Positions 32,897-40,950 are shown, counted from the stretch's first letter. The stretch: 64,000 nucleotides of DNA from DAOUJW01 sp034422115 (GCA_034422115.1 DAOUJW010000009.1:181825-245824); one strand, 5' to 3'. Numbers and translations are program-made. The notes: a model not told the origin generated them from the sequence alone.

Positions 32897-33271
32897 CTAG
32901 CGAGTGGCTACGCCCGCCAGCTGCGGAAGGATACCGCGCCGAATCTCCTGGACGGAGTGGTTCCTGCACTCAAGGCTTTCGACCACGAGGTCCACCGCCT
33001 CCAGCGCCCTGAAGTTCTCTCCGCACGTGAAGATGTCCACCGCGGCGTAGCCGTACTCCGGCCAGGTGTGGATGCAGAGATGGGATTCTGCTATGGCAAC
33101 AACGCCCGTGACTCCCTGGGGGCTGAACTGGTGGAAAGACTCATCTATGACTGTGGCCCCTGTCCTTCGGGCTGCCTGCAGAAGTGAGTCTCTAATGTGA
33201 GGTAAGTTGTTAAGGAGTTCCCGGTTACAGTCTTTGAGCTCCAATATTATCTGTGTACCTAGTGCATTCAA
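32897..33271 (-). CDS. speD: S-adenosylmethionine decarboxylase proenzyme (SpeH type)
   Basis: 124 residues with a TTG start at 33271; AGGAGG lies 8 bases upstream. The self-cleavage site is VAIAESHLCIHTWPEYGY, with processing expected between Glu62 and Ser63 to make the pyruvoyl group. Downstream AAVDIFTCG carries the conserved Cys. It forms the speD-speE operon for spermidine synthesis. Length is typical of the short class 1B enzymes. Confidence 0.95.
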   Translation of the reverse strand: MNALGTQIILELKDCNRELLNNLPHIRDSLLQAARRTGATVIDESFHQFSPQGVTGVVAIAESHLCIHTWPEYGYAAVDIFTCGENFRALEAVDLVVESLECRNHSVQEIRRGILPQLAGVATR

Positions 33272-33350
33272 TCACCCGCCCTCCTGTAGGGAATTTCACA
33301 AAGCGTGATTATATCAGACTTGCTCTCTTTGGCAAGCGAAATTTCGCAGA

Positions 33351-33388
33351 TAAAGACCCGCTGGAGCCGGGTTGCGGCGCAGCGGGTC
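33351..33388 (-). terminator. Terminator of the A-type Fe-S carrier gene
   Basis: A 9-bp stem GACCCGCTG/CAGCGGGTC with a 16-base loop; on the minus strand it is followed by TTTATC. A second small hairpin, CAAATAGC-ggc-GCTATTTG (33416-33434), lies between it and the stop codon. Confidence 0.6.
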
Positions 33389-33459
33389 AAAACCAACGAA
33401 TAGGCTAGGAGCGGCCAAATAGCGGCGCTATTTGCAGGCTTCTCTGTTAACGAGAAAAC

Positions 33460-33840
33460 CTAGTGGCCGCCACATGCACAACCACCGCCACCGCCGCCAC
33501 AGCTGTCACCGCCACAGCCGCCGCCTCCGCATGCGCAACCGCCGGACTGTATGTTGGGGTTGTTGATGACAAACCCGCTTCTCATCAGCCCGTCCATGTA
33601 GTCGATCTCCGCGCCCTCCATCATGGGAGCGCTGTCGGCGTCAATGAGAATCTGAACGCCGTCCGAGTCGATAATGGTGTCGTCGCTCTTGGCCTCTTTC
33701 TCAAGGGCCAGCATGTACTGGGCCCCGCCGTGAGCGCCGGGCATGAGGACTACGCGTAGCGATGAGCCTTCCTCACCCTGCTCAACCAGGATCTCCCTCA
33801 ATTTCTCCGAGGCTAGGGGGCTAATGTTAATCATACCCAC
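33460..33840 (-). CDS. HesB/IscA (A-type) Fe-S carrier-like protein with Cys/Gly tail
   Basis: 126 residues. The HesB-like fold is clear (INISPLASEKLREILVEQG, then LRVVLMPGAHGGAQYMLALE, and the strand VQILIDADSAPMMEGAEIDY). The first of the three canonical Cys residues is replaced: GAHGGAQY stands where GGCSGxxY is usual. The C-terminal CxC is present (GGCACGG) and followed by an unusual tail with six Cys in Gly-rich runs ending in GGH. It may be an Fe-S or metal carrier with altered ligands. ATG preceded by GGAGTGGG. Confidence 0.8.
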   Translation of the reverse strand: MGMINISPLASEKLREILVEQGEEGSSLRVVLMPGAHGGAQYMLALEKEAKSDDTIIDSDGVQILIDADSAPMMEGAEIDYMDGLMRSGFVINNPNIQSGGCACGGGGCGGDSCGGGGGGCACGGH

Positions 33841-33965
33841 TCCTTTCGGTCGAGGCCTAAGCCACAGATACGCTTTGCGCTATTGTAGCACGAAACTGAG
33901 TGCTGATACTAGCACAGCAGCCTGGAGGCGTCAAGGGCTGCAAGCGCTGAACGAATTGCGCCCCT

Positions 33966-34002
33966 TTCCGCTCATCCTGAGCGTGTCGAAGGAAATGAGC
34001 GG
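33966..34002. repeat. Dispersed repeat, family A
   Basis: TTCCGCTCATCCTGAGCGTG then TCGAAGGAAATGAGCGGA. Confidence 0.75.
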
Positions 34003-34016
34003 AGCCTACAGCCCCC

Positions 34017-34709
34017 TTAGCCCAGGGAATCCAGAATGTCGCTCATCTCACCGGATATGCAGGTGAAGATGGGCGTGTCCCGCTCCGTGTAGGGCCGCGC
34101 GGCAGATCCTCGCATCTCCATCACCAGCTCCAGGAAGTCCGACGGCGAGTCCGTCTCAAAGCCCAGCACAAACTCCTGGTCGTCCAGGCCGTAGGAGTAG
34201 GTGGTGGTTATCTTCACGGAGGGGTACTTGTGCCCCATCTGGATGTGCTCGTTCATCATCTCCTGGCGCTCCTCCGCCGGAAGCTGGTACCAGTCGTGGG
34301 TCTTCACAAAGGGGTAAACGAAGAGGTACTGCCTGCCCACCTGTCGTATCCTGCCGCCCGCGCCGTCCTGCCCAGGGTGCCGGTGGCTGCCCACGTACGG
34401 AGAGCGCCGGGTCATCGCCAGATAGGAGTAGGGCAGCTGAAGATACTTGCCAAGGCCCGTCTTCCACAGCTGGCCGCCAAGCTCCTGGAACGCCTCCAGG
34501 TTGGGAGACACCTTCCACAGGAGGAAGTCGCAGTCGCCGCGGATTCCCGTCAGGCCGTAGGGCAGGATTGAAACCGCCGATGAGAACTCGTCCAGCACGG
34601 CCGCGAACTCCGCCTTGTGCCGTTCCTTCTCGTCGGAGTCCAGCCGCCGCCACACGGGGTCCAGCTTGTAGAAGTCGTACTTTACGTACTGCTTAACCTG
34701 TTCTTCCAT
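34017..34709 (-). CDS. hemQ: HemQ-like (chlorite dismutase family) coproheme decarboxylase
   Basis: 230 residues from the ATG at 34709, which has GGAGG 6 bases upstream; an earlier in-frame ATG at 34745 lies upstream of the predicted promoter -10. Hallmarks of the HemQ group: KYDFYKLDPVWRRL, the catalytic-Tyr region FVYPFVKTHDWYQL, the proximal heme His in HIQMGHKYP, and YSYGLDDQEFVLGFE. HemQ performs the last step of coproporphyrin-dependent heme synthesis. No other heme gene is in the window. Divergent from cofE. Confidence 0.88.
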   Translation of the reverse strand: MEEQVKQYVKYDFYKLDPVWRRLDSDEKERHKAEFAAVLDEFSSAVSILPYGLTGIRGDCDFLLWKVSPNLEAFQELGGQLWKTGLGKYLQLPYSYLAMTRRSPYVGSHRHPGQDGAGGRIRQVGRQYLFVYPFVKTHDWYQLPAEERQEMMNEHIQMGHKYPSVKITTTYSYGLDDQEFVLGFETDSPSDFLELVMEMRGSAARPYTERDTPIFTCISGEMSDILDSLG

Positions 34710-34728
34710 AATCAACCTCCGGAAAACT

Positions 34729-34757
34729 ATAATAGTGGAGGACAATCACAGACTCAA
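34729..34757 (-). promoter_or_regulatory. Promoter of hemQ
   Basis: On the minus strand: TTGAGT (34757-34752), 17-base spacer, TATTAT (34734-34729). The overlapping TATAAT on the plus strand (34728-34733) may serve cofE, but no matching -35 is seen. Confidence 0.5.
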
Positions 34758-34787
34758 GAGCGTTATCGACATCGACTTGGAGGTCAC

Positions 34788-35546
34788 ATGCCGCCGGAGA
34801 TTCGCGTAATAGGCGTCACAGGTCTGCCGGAGGTTGCCGAGGGCGACGACCTGGCACATCTCATCTACGAGGCAGCCCGCAGCCAGTCGACGCCCCTGGA
34901 GGCTGGCGACGTGGTTGTGGTCACGCAGAAGATCGTGTCCAAGGCGGAGGGCGCGGTGGTCGACCTCCGGGACGTGACGCCTTCGCCACTGGCCGAGGAG
35001 TTCGCCCGCCAGTTCGACAAGGACCCGCGCCACGTGGAGGTGGTCATGCGGGAGACCAAGCGGGTGGTGCGGATGGAGCGGGGCGTGCTGATTGTGGAGA
35101 CCAAGCACGGCTTTGTCTGCGCCAACGCCGGCGTGGACGCCTCCAACGTGCCCGGCGAGGAGCGGCTGACCCTGCTGCCCAGGGATCCGGACGCGTCCGC
35201 GCGGCGCATCAGGAGCGGGCTCATGGAGCGGGCCGGTTTTCCGGTGGCGGTCATCATATCGGACACCTTTGGCAGGCCCTGGAGGATGGGCACAACGGAC
35301 GTGGCGATAGGCATTGCCGGGATGCACCCGCTGCGGGACTACCGCGGAGAGGTCGACCCCTACGGCTACCCCCTGCGGGTCAGCGTTTCCGCCGTCGCAG
35401 ACGAGATAGCCTCCGCTGCTGAGCTTGTGGCGGGCAAGCTGAGCATGGTGCCCGTGGCCATAGCCAGGGGCTTCCCCTACCCGCCCGACGAGGAGGCCGG
35501 GACCGGAGATCTCATCAGAGACGCGTCCCTGGACCTGTTCCGGTAG
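34788..35546 (+). CDS. cofE: Coenzyme F420-0:L-glutamate ligase
   Basis: 252 residues from the ATG at 34788 (TTGGAGGTCAC upstream). Family signature in order: VVTQKIVSKAEGAVVDL, DPRHVEVVMRETKRVVR, VETKHGFVCANAGVDASNV, LLPRDPDASA, IISDTFGRPWRMGTTDVAIG, then a SAAELVAGKLSMVPVAIARG-like ending. It adds gamma-linked glutamates to F420-0 using GTP. Other F420 genes (cofC, cofD, fbiC) are not in the window, so they must be elsewhere if the cofactor is made. Divergent from hemQ. Confidence 0.95.
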   Translation: MPPEIRVIGVTGLPEVAEGDDLAHLIYEAARSQSTPLEAGDVVVVTQKIVSKAEGAVVDLRDVTPSPLAEEFARQFDKDPRHVEVVMRETKRVVRMERGVLIVETKHGFVCANAGVDASNVPGEERLTLLPRDPDASARRIRSGLMERAGFPVAVIISDTFGRPWRMGTTDVAIGIAGMHPLRDYRGEVDPYGYPLRVSVSAVADEIASAAELVAGKLSMVPVAIARGFPYPPDEEAGTGDLIRDASLDLFR

Positions 35547-35576
35547 CGGGTGGACTATTCTCCACTCCTGCGAAGG

Positions 35577-35769
35577 GAGACCTTTGCACAACTTAAGGTG
35601 TCAGTTCACCAGAAGCGCGACGCTGTCATTCTGAACGGAGCGCAGCGGAGTGAAGAATCTAAAGTCTCTGTCCTCAAAGCTGCGACTTATTTGGGAAACG
35701 ACCCTGGATTCTTCGCTACGCTCAGAATGACATTAGTGCGGGGCTTGGTTCAAGTTACGCAAAGGTCTC
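35577..35769. repeat. MITE-like element, family B copy 2 (best preserved ends)
   Basis: 193 bases bounded by GAGACCTTTGCACAACTT and AAGTTACGCAAAGGTCTC, 18-bp terminal inverted repeats with two mismatches. Internal arms CATTCTGAACGGAGCGCAGC and CTACGCTCAGAATGACATTA. It is non-coding. Confidence 0.85.
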
Positions 35770-35945
35770 CGAAGGGAGGAATCCAGAGGTCTCAATGGAG
35801 ACAGCGCTGTCTTATAATCCGAGATTCTAGATTCCTCACCTCGCTCCGCTCGGTTCGGAATGACAGCAAATGAGTATTGTTTGGCAAGATTCCAAGGTAA
35901 TACAAAGGACTCACCTATGGACTACTGCGATAACTGCCTCTCTCA
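35770..35945. repeat. Degenerate repeat-derived sequence
   Basis: Contains AATCCAGAGGTCTC, GAGATTCTAGATTCCTCACC and TCGGAATGACAGC, fragments of the same arms as family B, but no clear second boundary. No gene is visible in this stretch. Confidence 0.5.
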
Positions 35946-35984
35946 CGTAAATAAACAGCGCCCGGCGTATTCCACCGGGCGCTG
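35946..35984 (-). terminator. Terminator of the enoyl-CoA hydratase-like gene
   Basis: A 10-bp stem CAGCGCCCGG/CCGGGCGCTG with a 9-base loop, followed on the minus strand by TTTATTTACG. It lies 40 bases past the stop. Confidence 0.85.
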
Positions 35985-36024
35985 AATACACTACCACTTG
36001 AGGTTAGCGCTCTACTCTGTGAGG

Positions 36025-36846
36025 CTACCGCCCCTTCCAGTTGGGAGCGCGCTTCTCGGCGAAGGCCCTTGGCCCCTCAAGCCTGTCCTCGCTGTTGGCC
36101 ACCTTGTCCGTCAGAGGCTTGTTCAGCGACTTCAGATGGTCCAGGAGGGCAACACCATCAGCAGCCGGGGTCGGAGGGTTCATGTGGAGCTGGACACCCT
36201 TCTTCAGCGCCTGCACCGCCAGGGGCGCGCAAAGCTTGAAGATGTTGGCCCTTCGCTCCGCCTCCGCCATAAGGGCGTCCCGGTCCGGCAGGATCTGCTG
36301 CACGAAACCGATCTCGTACGCACGCTGCGATGTGATGTGGTCACCGGAGAGGATTATCCACATGGCCTCACCCAGGGGCACGAAGCCCATCTCCAGGGTG
36401 TCCATGGAGTTGATGGGCGTAAGGCTGCGGAGAGGCTCCGGCATCCCAAAGCGGGACTTCTCCGTGGCAAGCCGGATGTCGCAGCGAGCCGAAAGCTGCA
36501 TCCCGCCGGCCAGCGCGTAGCCGTCGATGCACGCGATAATCGGCTTCAGGCAGTCGGTGACCTTGGACAGGCCGCTCCTGGCCTGCTGCGGGGCCCCCTG
36601 CCCTATGGTCCGGTCTCGCTCGGCCGTCTCCTTCAGGTCGGCCCCGGCGCAGAAGGCGCGCCCGCCCCTGCCGGTCAGCACCACGACGAGCACGTCGTCG
36701 TCGTTGATGGCCTCATCAAAGGCCAGCCATAGGCCGTTCTGCACGCCGGTGCTCAGGGCGTTCATCCGCTCCGCGTTGTTGATCTCCAGCCAGGCGACTC
36801 TATCCCTTACCTCGTAGTCCACCAGTTCAAAAGACTTCACTGCCAT
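36025..36846 (-). CDS. Enoyl-CoA hydratase/isomerase family protein
   Basis: 273 residues of the crotonase fold. Oxyanion-hole segments are AFCAGADLKE and GYALAGGMQLSARCD. The second catalytic acid is kept (SRFGMPE), but the first catalytic Glu of typical hydratases (GGGxEL) is Gln here (AGGMQL). A canonical hydratase reaction is therefore doubtful; an isomerase, lyase or other crotonase activity is possible. It is monocistronic with a strong terminator. No beta-oxidation partner is adjacent. Confidence 0.88.
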   Translation of the reverse strand: MAVKSFELVDYEVRDRVAWLEINNAERMNALSTGVQNGLWLAFDEAINDDDVLVVVLTGRGGRAFCAGADLKETAERDRTIGQGAPQQARSGLSKVTDCLKPIIACIDGYALAGGMQLSARCDIRLATEKSRFGMPEPLRSLTPINSMDTLEMGFVPLGEAMWIILSGDHITSQRAYEIGFVQQILPDRDALMAEAERRANIFKLCAPLAVQALKKGVQLHMNPPTPAADGVALLDHLKSLNKPLTDKVANSEDRLEGPRAFAEKRAPNWKGR

Positions 36847-36973
36847 AGTAGTTACCCCCTTCTATATTTCGTTCCGGGCTCGCTGTGAGTATATGCCAGT
36901 CACCAAGAGTCGGTCAATCATACTTGCGCACATCGTCAAAATATGCGGAGAGGTTTACGACTATCGGCGCATC

Positions 36974-37369
36974 TTATGATATTCCTGGCATAAGAGAGGA
37001 ATCCCCCATCCCCACCAGCAATAGCTCAGGCGTAGGGATAAGACGATGATGAGTGGTGTCCGCAATGAGATTCAGGCTCTGCAAAGTGAGCGCCCCCAGG
37101 AGATACACACCCTCCGGCCCGAATATGACGGCGCTCGTGCGCTCCAGCCCTTCCCAACGGAATCGCGCCTCACCCATCGGGTACGTCTGCTTACGGCCAT
37201 CAGCCAGCGTAAACTCGCGCTCGCTATCCGAGGTGATGCCCATCTGATGGAACAGGGATGCCGGGAGCATGGAGCAGAACGCTCCGGTATCCACCACGGC
37301 CTCAATCTCTTGAAACTCCCGGCCTATGGGATGAGCGACCTCAATCTTTGTCCGGAATAGACCCATCAC
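36974..37369 (-). CDS. Retropepsin-like aspartyl protease family protein (second copy)
   Basis: 131 residues, paralogous to the protein at 6578-6964. Catalytic AVVDTGAFCSMLPASLF (Asp27), then FTLADGRKQTYPMGEARF, TSAVIFGPEGVYLLGALTLQSLNL and ADTTHHRLIPTPELLL. The endings of both paralogues share IADTTHHxLIPxPEL. No signal peptide. Unlike the first copy it stands alone, between a crotonase and repeats. Proteolysis by a homodimer is family inference. Confidence 0.75.
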   Translation of the reverse strand: MMGLFRTKIEVAHPIGREFQEIEAVVDTGAFCSMLPASLFHQMGITSDSEREFTLADGRKQTYPMGEARFRWEGLERTSAVIFGPEGVYLLGALTLQSLNLIADTTHHRLIPTPELLLVGMGDSSLMPGIS

Positions 37370-37495
37370 AAACCTCCAGCGTACTCTACGCCCAGTATAC
37401 CGCAGGCTGAATCAGGCAGACCAGTGTCTAGAGTATTCCTGAAACGTGTTGGTATTCCTCTCGTCACAACAGACGCGTACCGATACACCTCGTTT

Positions 37496-37532
37496 CCCGC
37501 TCACCCTGAGCTTGTCGAAGGGTATGAGCGGG
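37496..37532. repeat. Dispersed repeat, family A
   Basis: CCCGCTCACCCTGAGCTTGT then CGAAGGGTATGAGCGGG. Confidence 0.75.
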
Positions 37533-37549
37533 AGCCCCACGGCTGTTGC

Positions 37550-37589
37550 TTGCCCGCTCTGGTTCGACAAGCTCACCATGAGCGGGCAA
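37550..37589. repeat. Dispersed repeat, family A, opposite orientation
   Basis: TTGCCCGCTCTGGTTCGACA then AGCTCACCATGAGCGGGCAA; an inverted pair with the copy at 37496. Confidence 0.75.
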
Positions 37590-37655
37590 GAGGAGGGTTC
37601 ACTTTGGGAGTTGCCATTACCAACACATCCCGGGTATACCCTCTCTAGCCTCTTG

Positions 37656-37684
37656 TTGACTCGCGACGGCGCGGGTAGTATCGT
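37656..37684 (+). promoter_or_regulatory. Promoter of the 194-residue membrane protein gene
   Basis: TTGACT (37656-37661), 17-base spacer, TATCGT (37679-37684). The gene start is 65 bases on. Confidence 0.5.
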
Positions 37685-37748
37685 AACCTCGTCTTCACCC
37701 ATTGTATTGTTGCGACGAATAGAAGCCTATACCGGCCAAAATACTACC

Positions 37749-38333
37749 ATGAGCAAGAAGATAGCGGCGGTATTCCAGCATGAAGAGGGCGCACTGGAGG
37801 CGGCGCAGATGCTGCACGACGCCGGGTACACACCGTCCAACGTGGGAGTATTCTCCAGCAAAGGGCTGAGCTACCCCCACCTGTCCCTGTTCGCCACGCC
37901 GGTATTCGTGGAGAGGTTTGTCAAAAGACCTGAAAAGGCCCTTGGCCGCGCGCTGCACGGGGCCATCGTAGGCTCGCTGCTTGTTGGGGGCCTGTCGCTT
38001 ATCTGGATATTCCTGGCCTTCGACCACTGGGCCATGCAGCTGTTCCTGGCCAGCACCCTGTGGAAATTCGGCGTATTTGCCGGAGCGTTCATTGGTGGAG
38101 TTATGGGAGCGCAGATGGGGCTGGAGGAGAGGCTCGCCGATCGATTCAACCGGCATCTGGCCCAGGGCCACATCCTGCTGGCGACGGGCGTAGAAGCCAC
38201 CAACGCGCCCGAGGCCCGCGGCATCCTCATCGAGAGCGGCGCTCTAAGCGTCCACGACGTTGAGGGCACCTTCATAGGCCAGGGGCCTGAGAAAGCTCCC
38301 AGGCCCCTGAGCGTCAATACGACTGAGTCCTGA
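37749..38333 (+). CDS. General-stress 17M-like membrane-associated protein
   Basis: 194 residues from the ATG at 37749; no strong ribosome binding site. The N-terminal ~38 residues, SKKIAAVFQHEEGALEAAQM and LHDAGYTPSNVGVFSS, resemble the ferredoxin-like start of YflT/general stress 17M-type proteins. Two hydrophobic segments follow (about residues 72-95 and 102-122), the second with glycine-zipper spacing (GVFAGAFIGGVMGAQMG). The C-terminal domain (HILLATGVEATNAPEARGIL) repeats the small alpha/beta motif. Probably an inner-membrane stress protein; function not established. Confidence 0.65.
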   Translation: MSKKIAAVFQHEEGALEAAQMLHDAGYTPSNVGVFSSKGLSYPHLSLFATPVFVERFVKRPEKALGRALHGAIVGSLLVGGLSLIWIFLAFDHWAMQLFLASTLWKFGVFAGAFIGGVMGAQMGLEERLADRFNRHLAQGHILLATGVEATNAPEARGILIESGALSVHDVEGTFIGQGPEKAPRPLSVNTTES

Positions 38334-38352
38334 CCCCTACCCGCGCCCCTCC

Positions 38353-38380
38353 TGGATTCCTGCCTCCGCAGGAATGACGG
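38353..38380. repeat. Short hairpin repeat GGATTCCTGC/GCAGGAATGAC
   Basis: ATTCCTGC-ctcc-GCAGGAAT between the stress-protein gene and the convergent CoA-ligase-like gene. Confidence 0.65.
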
Positions 38381-38393
38381 ATGGTGGAGTGCC

Positions 38394-39821
38394 CTAGCCC
38401 CCGTTCTGCACGCTCTGGCGGAAGCGGTAGTAGTCCACCATCTTCTTGACCGCACGAGCGGCGCGTCCCGGCGTGGGGAAGGTGGGAATGCCCAACTCCA
38501 TCAACATGCCGTCCACCTCTGCTATCTGCGCGCTGTCGGTATAGGGAGTGGGAGTCCAGAGCATCGCAAGCAGTGGCTTGCCAGACTTCTCGCTGGCCTC
38601 CTTGTAGGCTTGCAGTTCCGACCTCAGCTCATCGTCGTCCCTTCGCCTTGCGGCCTGAACGCCCCTGAGCATGGCAAGTATGTCCACGTTGTCGTCGTTG
38701 GCCAGCAGGTCCAGGATGGACTCCAGGTTGCTGCGGTTCATGCCGCCGATGTCCACCGGGTTGAAGAAGCTGGCGCCGATCAGCTGGAAGAACTCACCCA
38801 TAGCCTCCAGGGTGGGTTCCGTCAGCCTGAGCACCTCAAGCCCCGCCCGGGAGAAGTCGTCGCTCATGGAAACGGACTGCCCGCCGCTGCCGCCGATGAT
38901 TCCCATCTTGTCTCCGGTGGTGGGAGTCAGGAACGTCAGCGCCTTGGCGGCGTCGATGGTCTCCTCAAGGGAGTCGGTGCGAATGGCCCCGGACTGCCGC
39001 ACGCCGGCGTCCCAGACCTCCAGCGAACTGGTCAGAGAGCCCGTGTGAGACGACGTCATCCTGATGCCCGCCTCCGTCTGGCCGCCCTTCCACACAATCA
39101 CGGGCTTCTGAGGCGTGACCTCCCGCAGAGCGCTGAAGAACCGCCTGCCGTCTTTGGGCCCCTCAATGTAGGCGCAGATGACGGCTGTGTTGGGGTCCTG
39201 GGCAAAGTACTGGAGCAGGTCAGGGCTATCCAGCAGAATCCCGTTGCCAAAGCTGATGCTCTTGTTGACGCCCAGGCCGCTGCCCTGGATGCCCGCTGTC
39301 ATGGAACTGGCGTGCGCGCCGCTCTGGGAGATGATGGTGACGTTGCCGATCTTCTCCACGTCCTGGCCCGGCCCGAAGCGCATCCCGACGTGAGGGTTGA
39401 AGACGCCCATGCAGTTGGGGCCAATCACCAGCACCCCGGCCTCGGTGGCCATCTGGTAGATCTGGTCCTGAAGCTGAATGCCCTCCTCCTCTTTGGACTC
39501 GCCGAAGCCGGAGGTGAAGAAGTGGACGGTGTTCACGCCCTTGGCAATGGCGTCGTTCAGGACCCTGGGGGCCACCCGCCTTGGGACGGCTACCACCACG
39601 TAGTCTATCGGCTCAGGTATCTCCATGAGACTGGTGTAGTTGTCGAAGCCCAACTCCTCGATGCCGGGGATCTCGTTGGGGTCAAGCTGCACCGAGTAGA
39701 CCTTGCCCTTGAAGTCCGTCATGTTCTTGAGCCAGGAGTAGTCGGCGTCCTTCTTAGCTCCCACGACAGCGACAGTCCTCGGCGTCATCGCTGCGTCCAT
39801 TTGTGCCTTGGTAACTACCAT
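38394..39821 (-). CDS. Acyl-CoA synthetase (NDP-forming) alpha-type protein
   Basis: 475 residues. An N-terminal CoA-binding Rossmann domain (~10-140; TVAVVGAKKDADYSW..., then PIDYVVVAVPRRVAP) is followed by two succinyl-CoA-synthetase-like domains, with IGPNCMGVFNP, SQSGAHASSM and the phospho-His region MTSSHTGSL. This is the layout of the ACD alpha subunit. The ATP-grasp beta domain is absent and not encoded nearby. The ATG follows GGGGAGG. Closely related in architecture to the gene at 41131-42570. The acyl substrate is unknown, and without a beta subunit so is activity. Confidence 0.82.
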   Translation of the reverse strand: MVVTKAQMDAAMTPRTVAVVGAKKDADYSWLKNMTDFKGKVYSVQLDPNEIPGIEELGFDNYTSLMEIPEPIDYVVVAVPRRVAPRVLNDAIAKGVNTVHFFTSGFGESKEEEGIQLQDQIYQMATEAGVLVIGPNCMGVFNPHVGMRFGPGQDVEKIGNVTIISQSGAHASSMTAGIQGSGLGVNKSISFGNGILLDSPDLLQYFAQDPNTAVICAYIEGPKDGRRFFSALREVTPQKPVIVWKGGQTEAGIRMTSSHTGSLTSSLEVWDAGVRQSGAIRTDSLEETIDAAKALTFLTPTTGDKMGIIGGSGGQSVSMSDDFSRAGLEVLRLTEPTLEAMGEFFQLIGASFFNPVDIGGMNRSNLESILDLLANDDNVDILAMLRGVQAARRRDDDELRSELQAYKEASEKSGKPLLAMLWTPTPYTDSAQIAEVDGMLMELGIPTFPTPGRAARAVKKMVDYYRFRQSVQNGG

Positions 39822-40064
39822 GCTTACCTCCCCTTTAAGTGGGATTCACTGGATTCTTTTCGTTCCTCCGCAAAGATACCCGCGCGCCCCTGTTGTGTCA
39901 ACCTGCGCGGACGTTTGCAAGACCTCTTCTCCCTTGCCTGGAGGAGGCTTTGCGTAAATTGCGCCGCGCCCTTATTCCCGCCATTCCCGCCGGCGGTGAA
40001 ATTGACTTGGCTCCATAGTGGGTCTAAAATAAAGCCAAAATAGATGCTTTATGGGGTAGAAGAC

Positions 40065-40298
40065 GTGCCGGTCAATCTGTCCGTTAAGAACGTGCCCGAT
40101 GAGATGATGGAGAAGCTGCGCAAAAGGGCAAAGCGCCACCATCGTTCGCTGCAGGGCGAGCTCATGGCCATCCTGGAGGAGGCCACAGGCCCTGAGAGGC
40201 TTGCCCTGGATGAAGCCGAGAGACGCCTGAGCGCCCTTGGCTTTGGAACAGGCAACGACTCCACGGAGTGGATACGAGACCTGCGTGATGCCCGCTAA
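40065..40298 (+). CDS. vapB: VapB/FitA-type antitoxin
   Basis: 77 residues from the GTG at 40065, giving the family-typical start MPVNLSVKNVPDEMMEKLRK; an in-frame ATG at 40044 would add seven residues. Ribbon-helix-helix N-terminus (VKNVPDEMMEKLRKRAKRHHRSLQ), then the short toxin-binding tail LGFGTGNDSTEWIRDLRDAR. It overlaps the vapC start by 11 bases. It should autoregulate with VapC. Confidence 0.85.
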   Translation: MPVNLSVKNVPDEMMEKLRKRAKRHHRSLQGELMAILEEATGPERLALDEAERRLSALGFGTGNDSTEWIRDLRDAR

Positions 40299-40680
40299 AG
40301 TTGTTGACGCCTCTGTGATGGCGGCCTGGTGCTTCCGGGAGCCCCGGTCTTCAGAGGCGTTGCGGCTGCTACAGGGAGCCGACCTGTACGCGCCTCTCCT
40401 TCTGGCCTATGAGCTTGCGAGCATAGCAAGGAGGAAAGCCCTGGACTACCCGGGTAACACCGGAGTCATCAACGAAGCGCTCACCGTGGCCCTGTCGCTT
40501 CCCATTCACTGGAGAGACGTAGACCATTTGGCAGCGCTGCGCCTGGCGTTGGACACCAATCTCACCACCTGCGACGCCAGCTACCTGTACCTGGCGCAGG
40601 CGCTGTCCATCCCTTTAGCTACCTTTGACCGGCAGCTATTGCAGGCTACTGGTGAGTATCCCCGGTTCCCGGCGGGGTAG
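40288..40680 (+). CDS. vapC: VapC-type PIN-domain toxin
   Basis: 130 residues. Acidic PIN residues: Asp7 in KVVDASVMAAW, Glu in LLAYELASIARRK, Asp in NLTTCDASYLYLA and the C-terminal LATFDRQLL. VapC toxins are Mg2+-dependent RNases acting on tRNA or rRNA, neutralised by VapB. The pair lies between two related CoA-ligase-like genes and next to a MITE-like element. Confidence 0.92.
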   Translation: MPAKVVDASVMAAWCFREPRSSEALRLLQGADLYAPLLLAYELASIARRKALDYPGNTGVINEALTVALSLPIHWRDVDHLAALRLALDTNLTTCDASYLYLAQALSIPLATFDRQLLQATGEYPRFPAG

Positions 40681-40712
40681 CCTGAACAAGTCTGACGCCG
40701 CTCCCGAGAAGT

Positions 40713-40918
40713 GAGACCTTTGATCAACTGCGGCATTGTCCCCAAAAGAAGCGTTCCAACTGTCATTCTGAACGGAGCGCAGCGGAGTGAAGAATCCAAA
40801 GCCTATGACTGCAAAGCTACGAAGTCTTCACTTAGCCCCTTTGGATTCTTCTGGATTCTTCGCCTTCGGCTCAGAATGACATTCAACGGAGCCGCCGCGC
40901 GGGTTGCGCAAAGGTCTC
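40713..40918. repeat. MITE-like element, family B copy 3
   Basis: 206 bases from GAGACCTTTGATCAACT to GGTTGCGCAAAGGTCTC. Internal arms CATTCTGAACGGAGCGCAGC and CTTCGGCTCAGAATGACATT. It lies 32 bases after the vapC stop. Confidence 0.8.
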
Positions 40919-40950
40919 AGAGGCCGGGAGCCTACGCTCCCACCACTTGG

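Noticed and set aside
32883..32969. Longer speE reading frame starting at 32969
   Set aside because: It would overlap speD by over 70 bases, and the extra residues do not look like spermidine synthase, while the ATG at 32882 gives the family-typical start.
37446..37748. Extension of the stress-protein frame to 37446
   Set aside because: It is read through two family A repeats and the predicted promoter.
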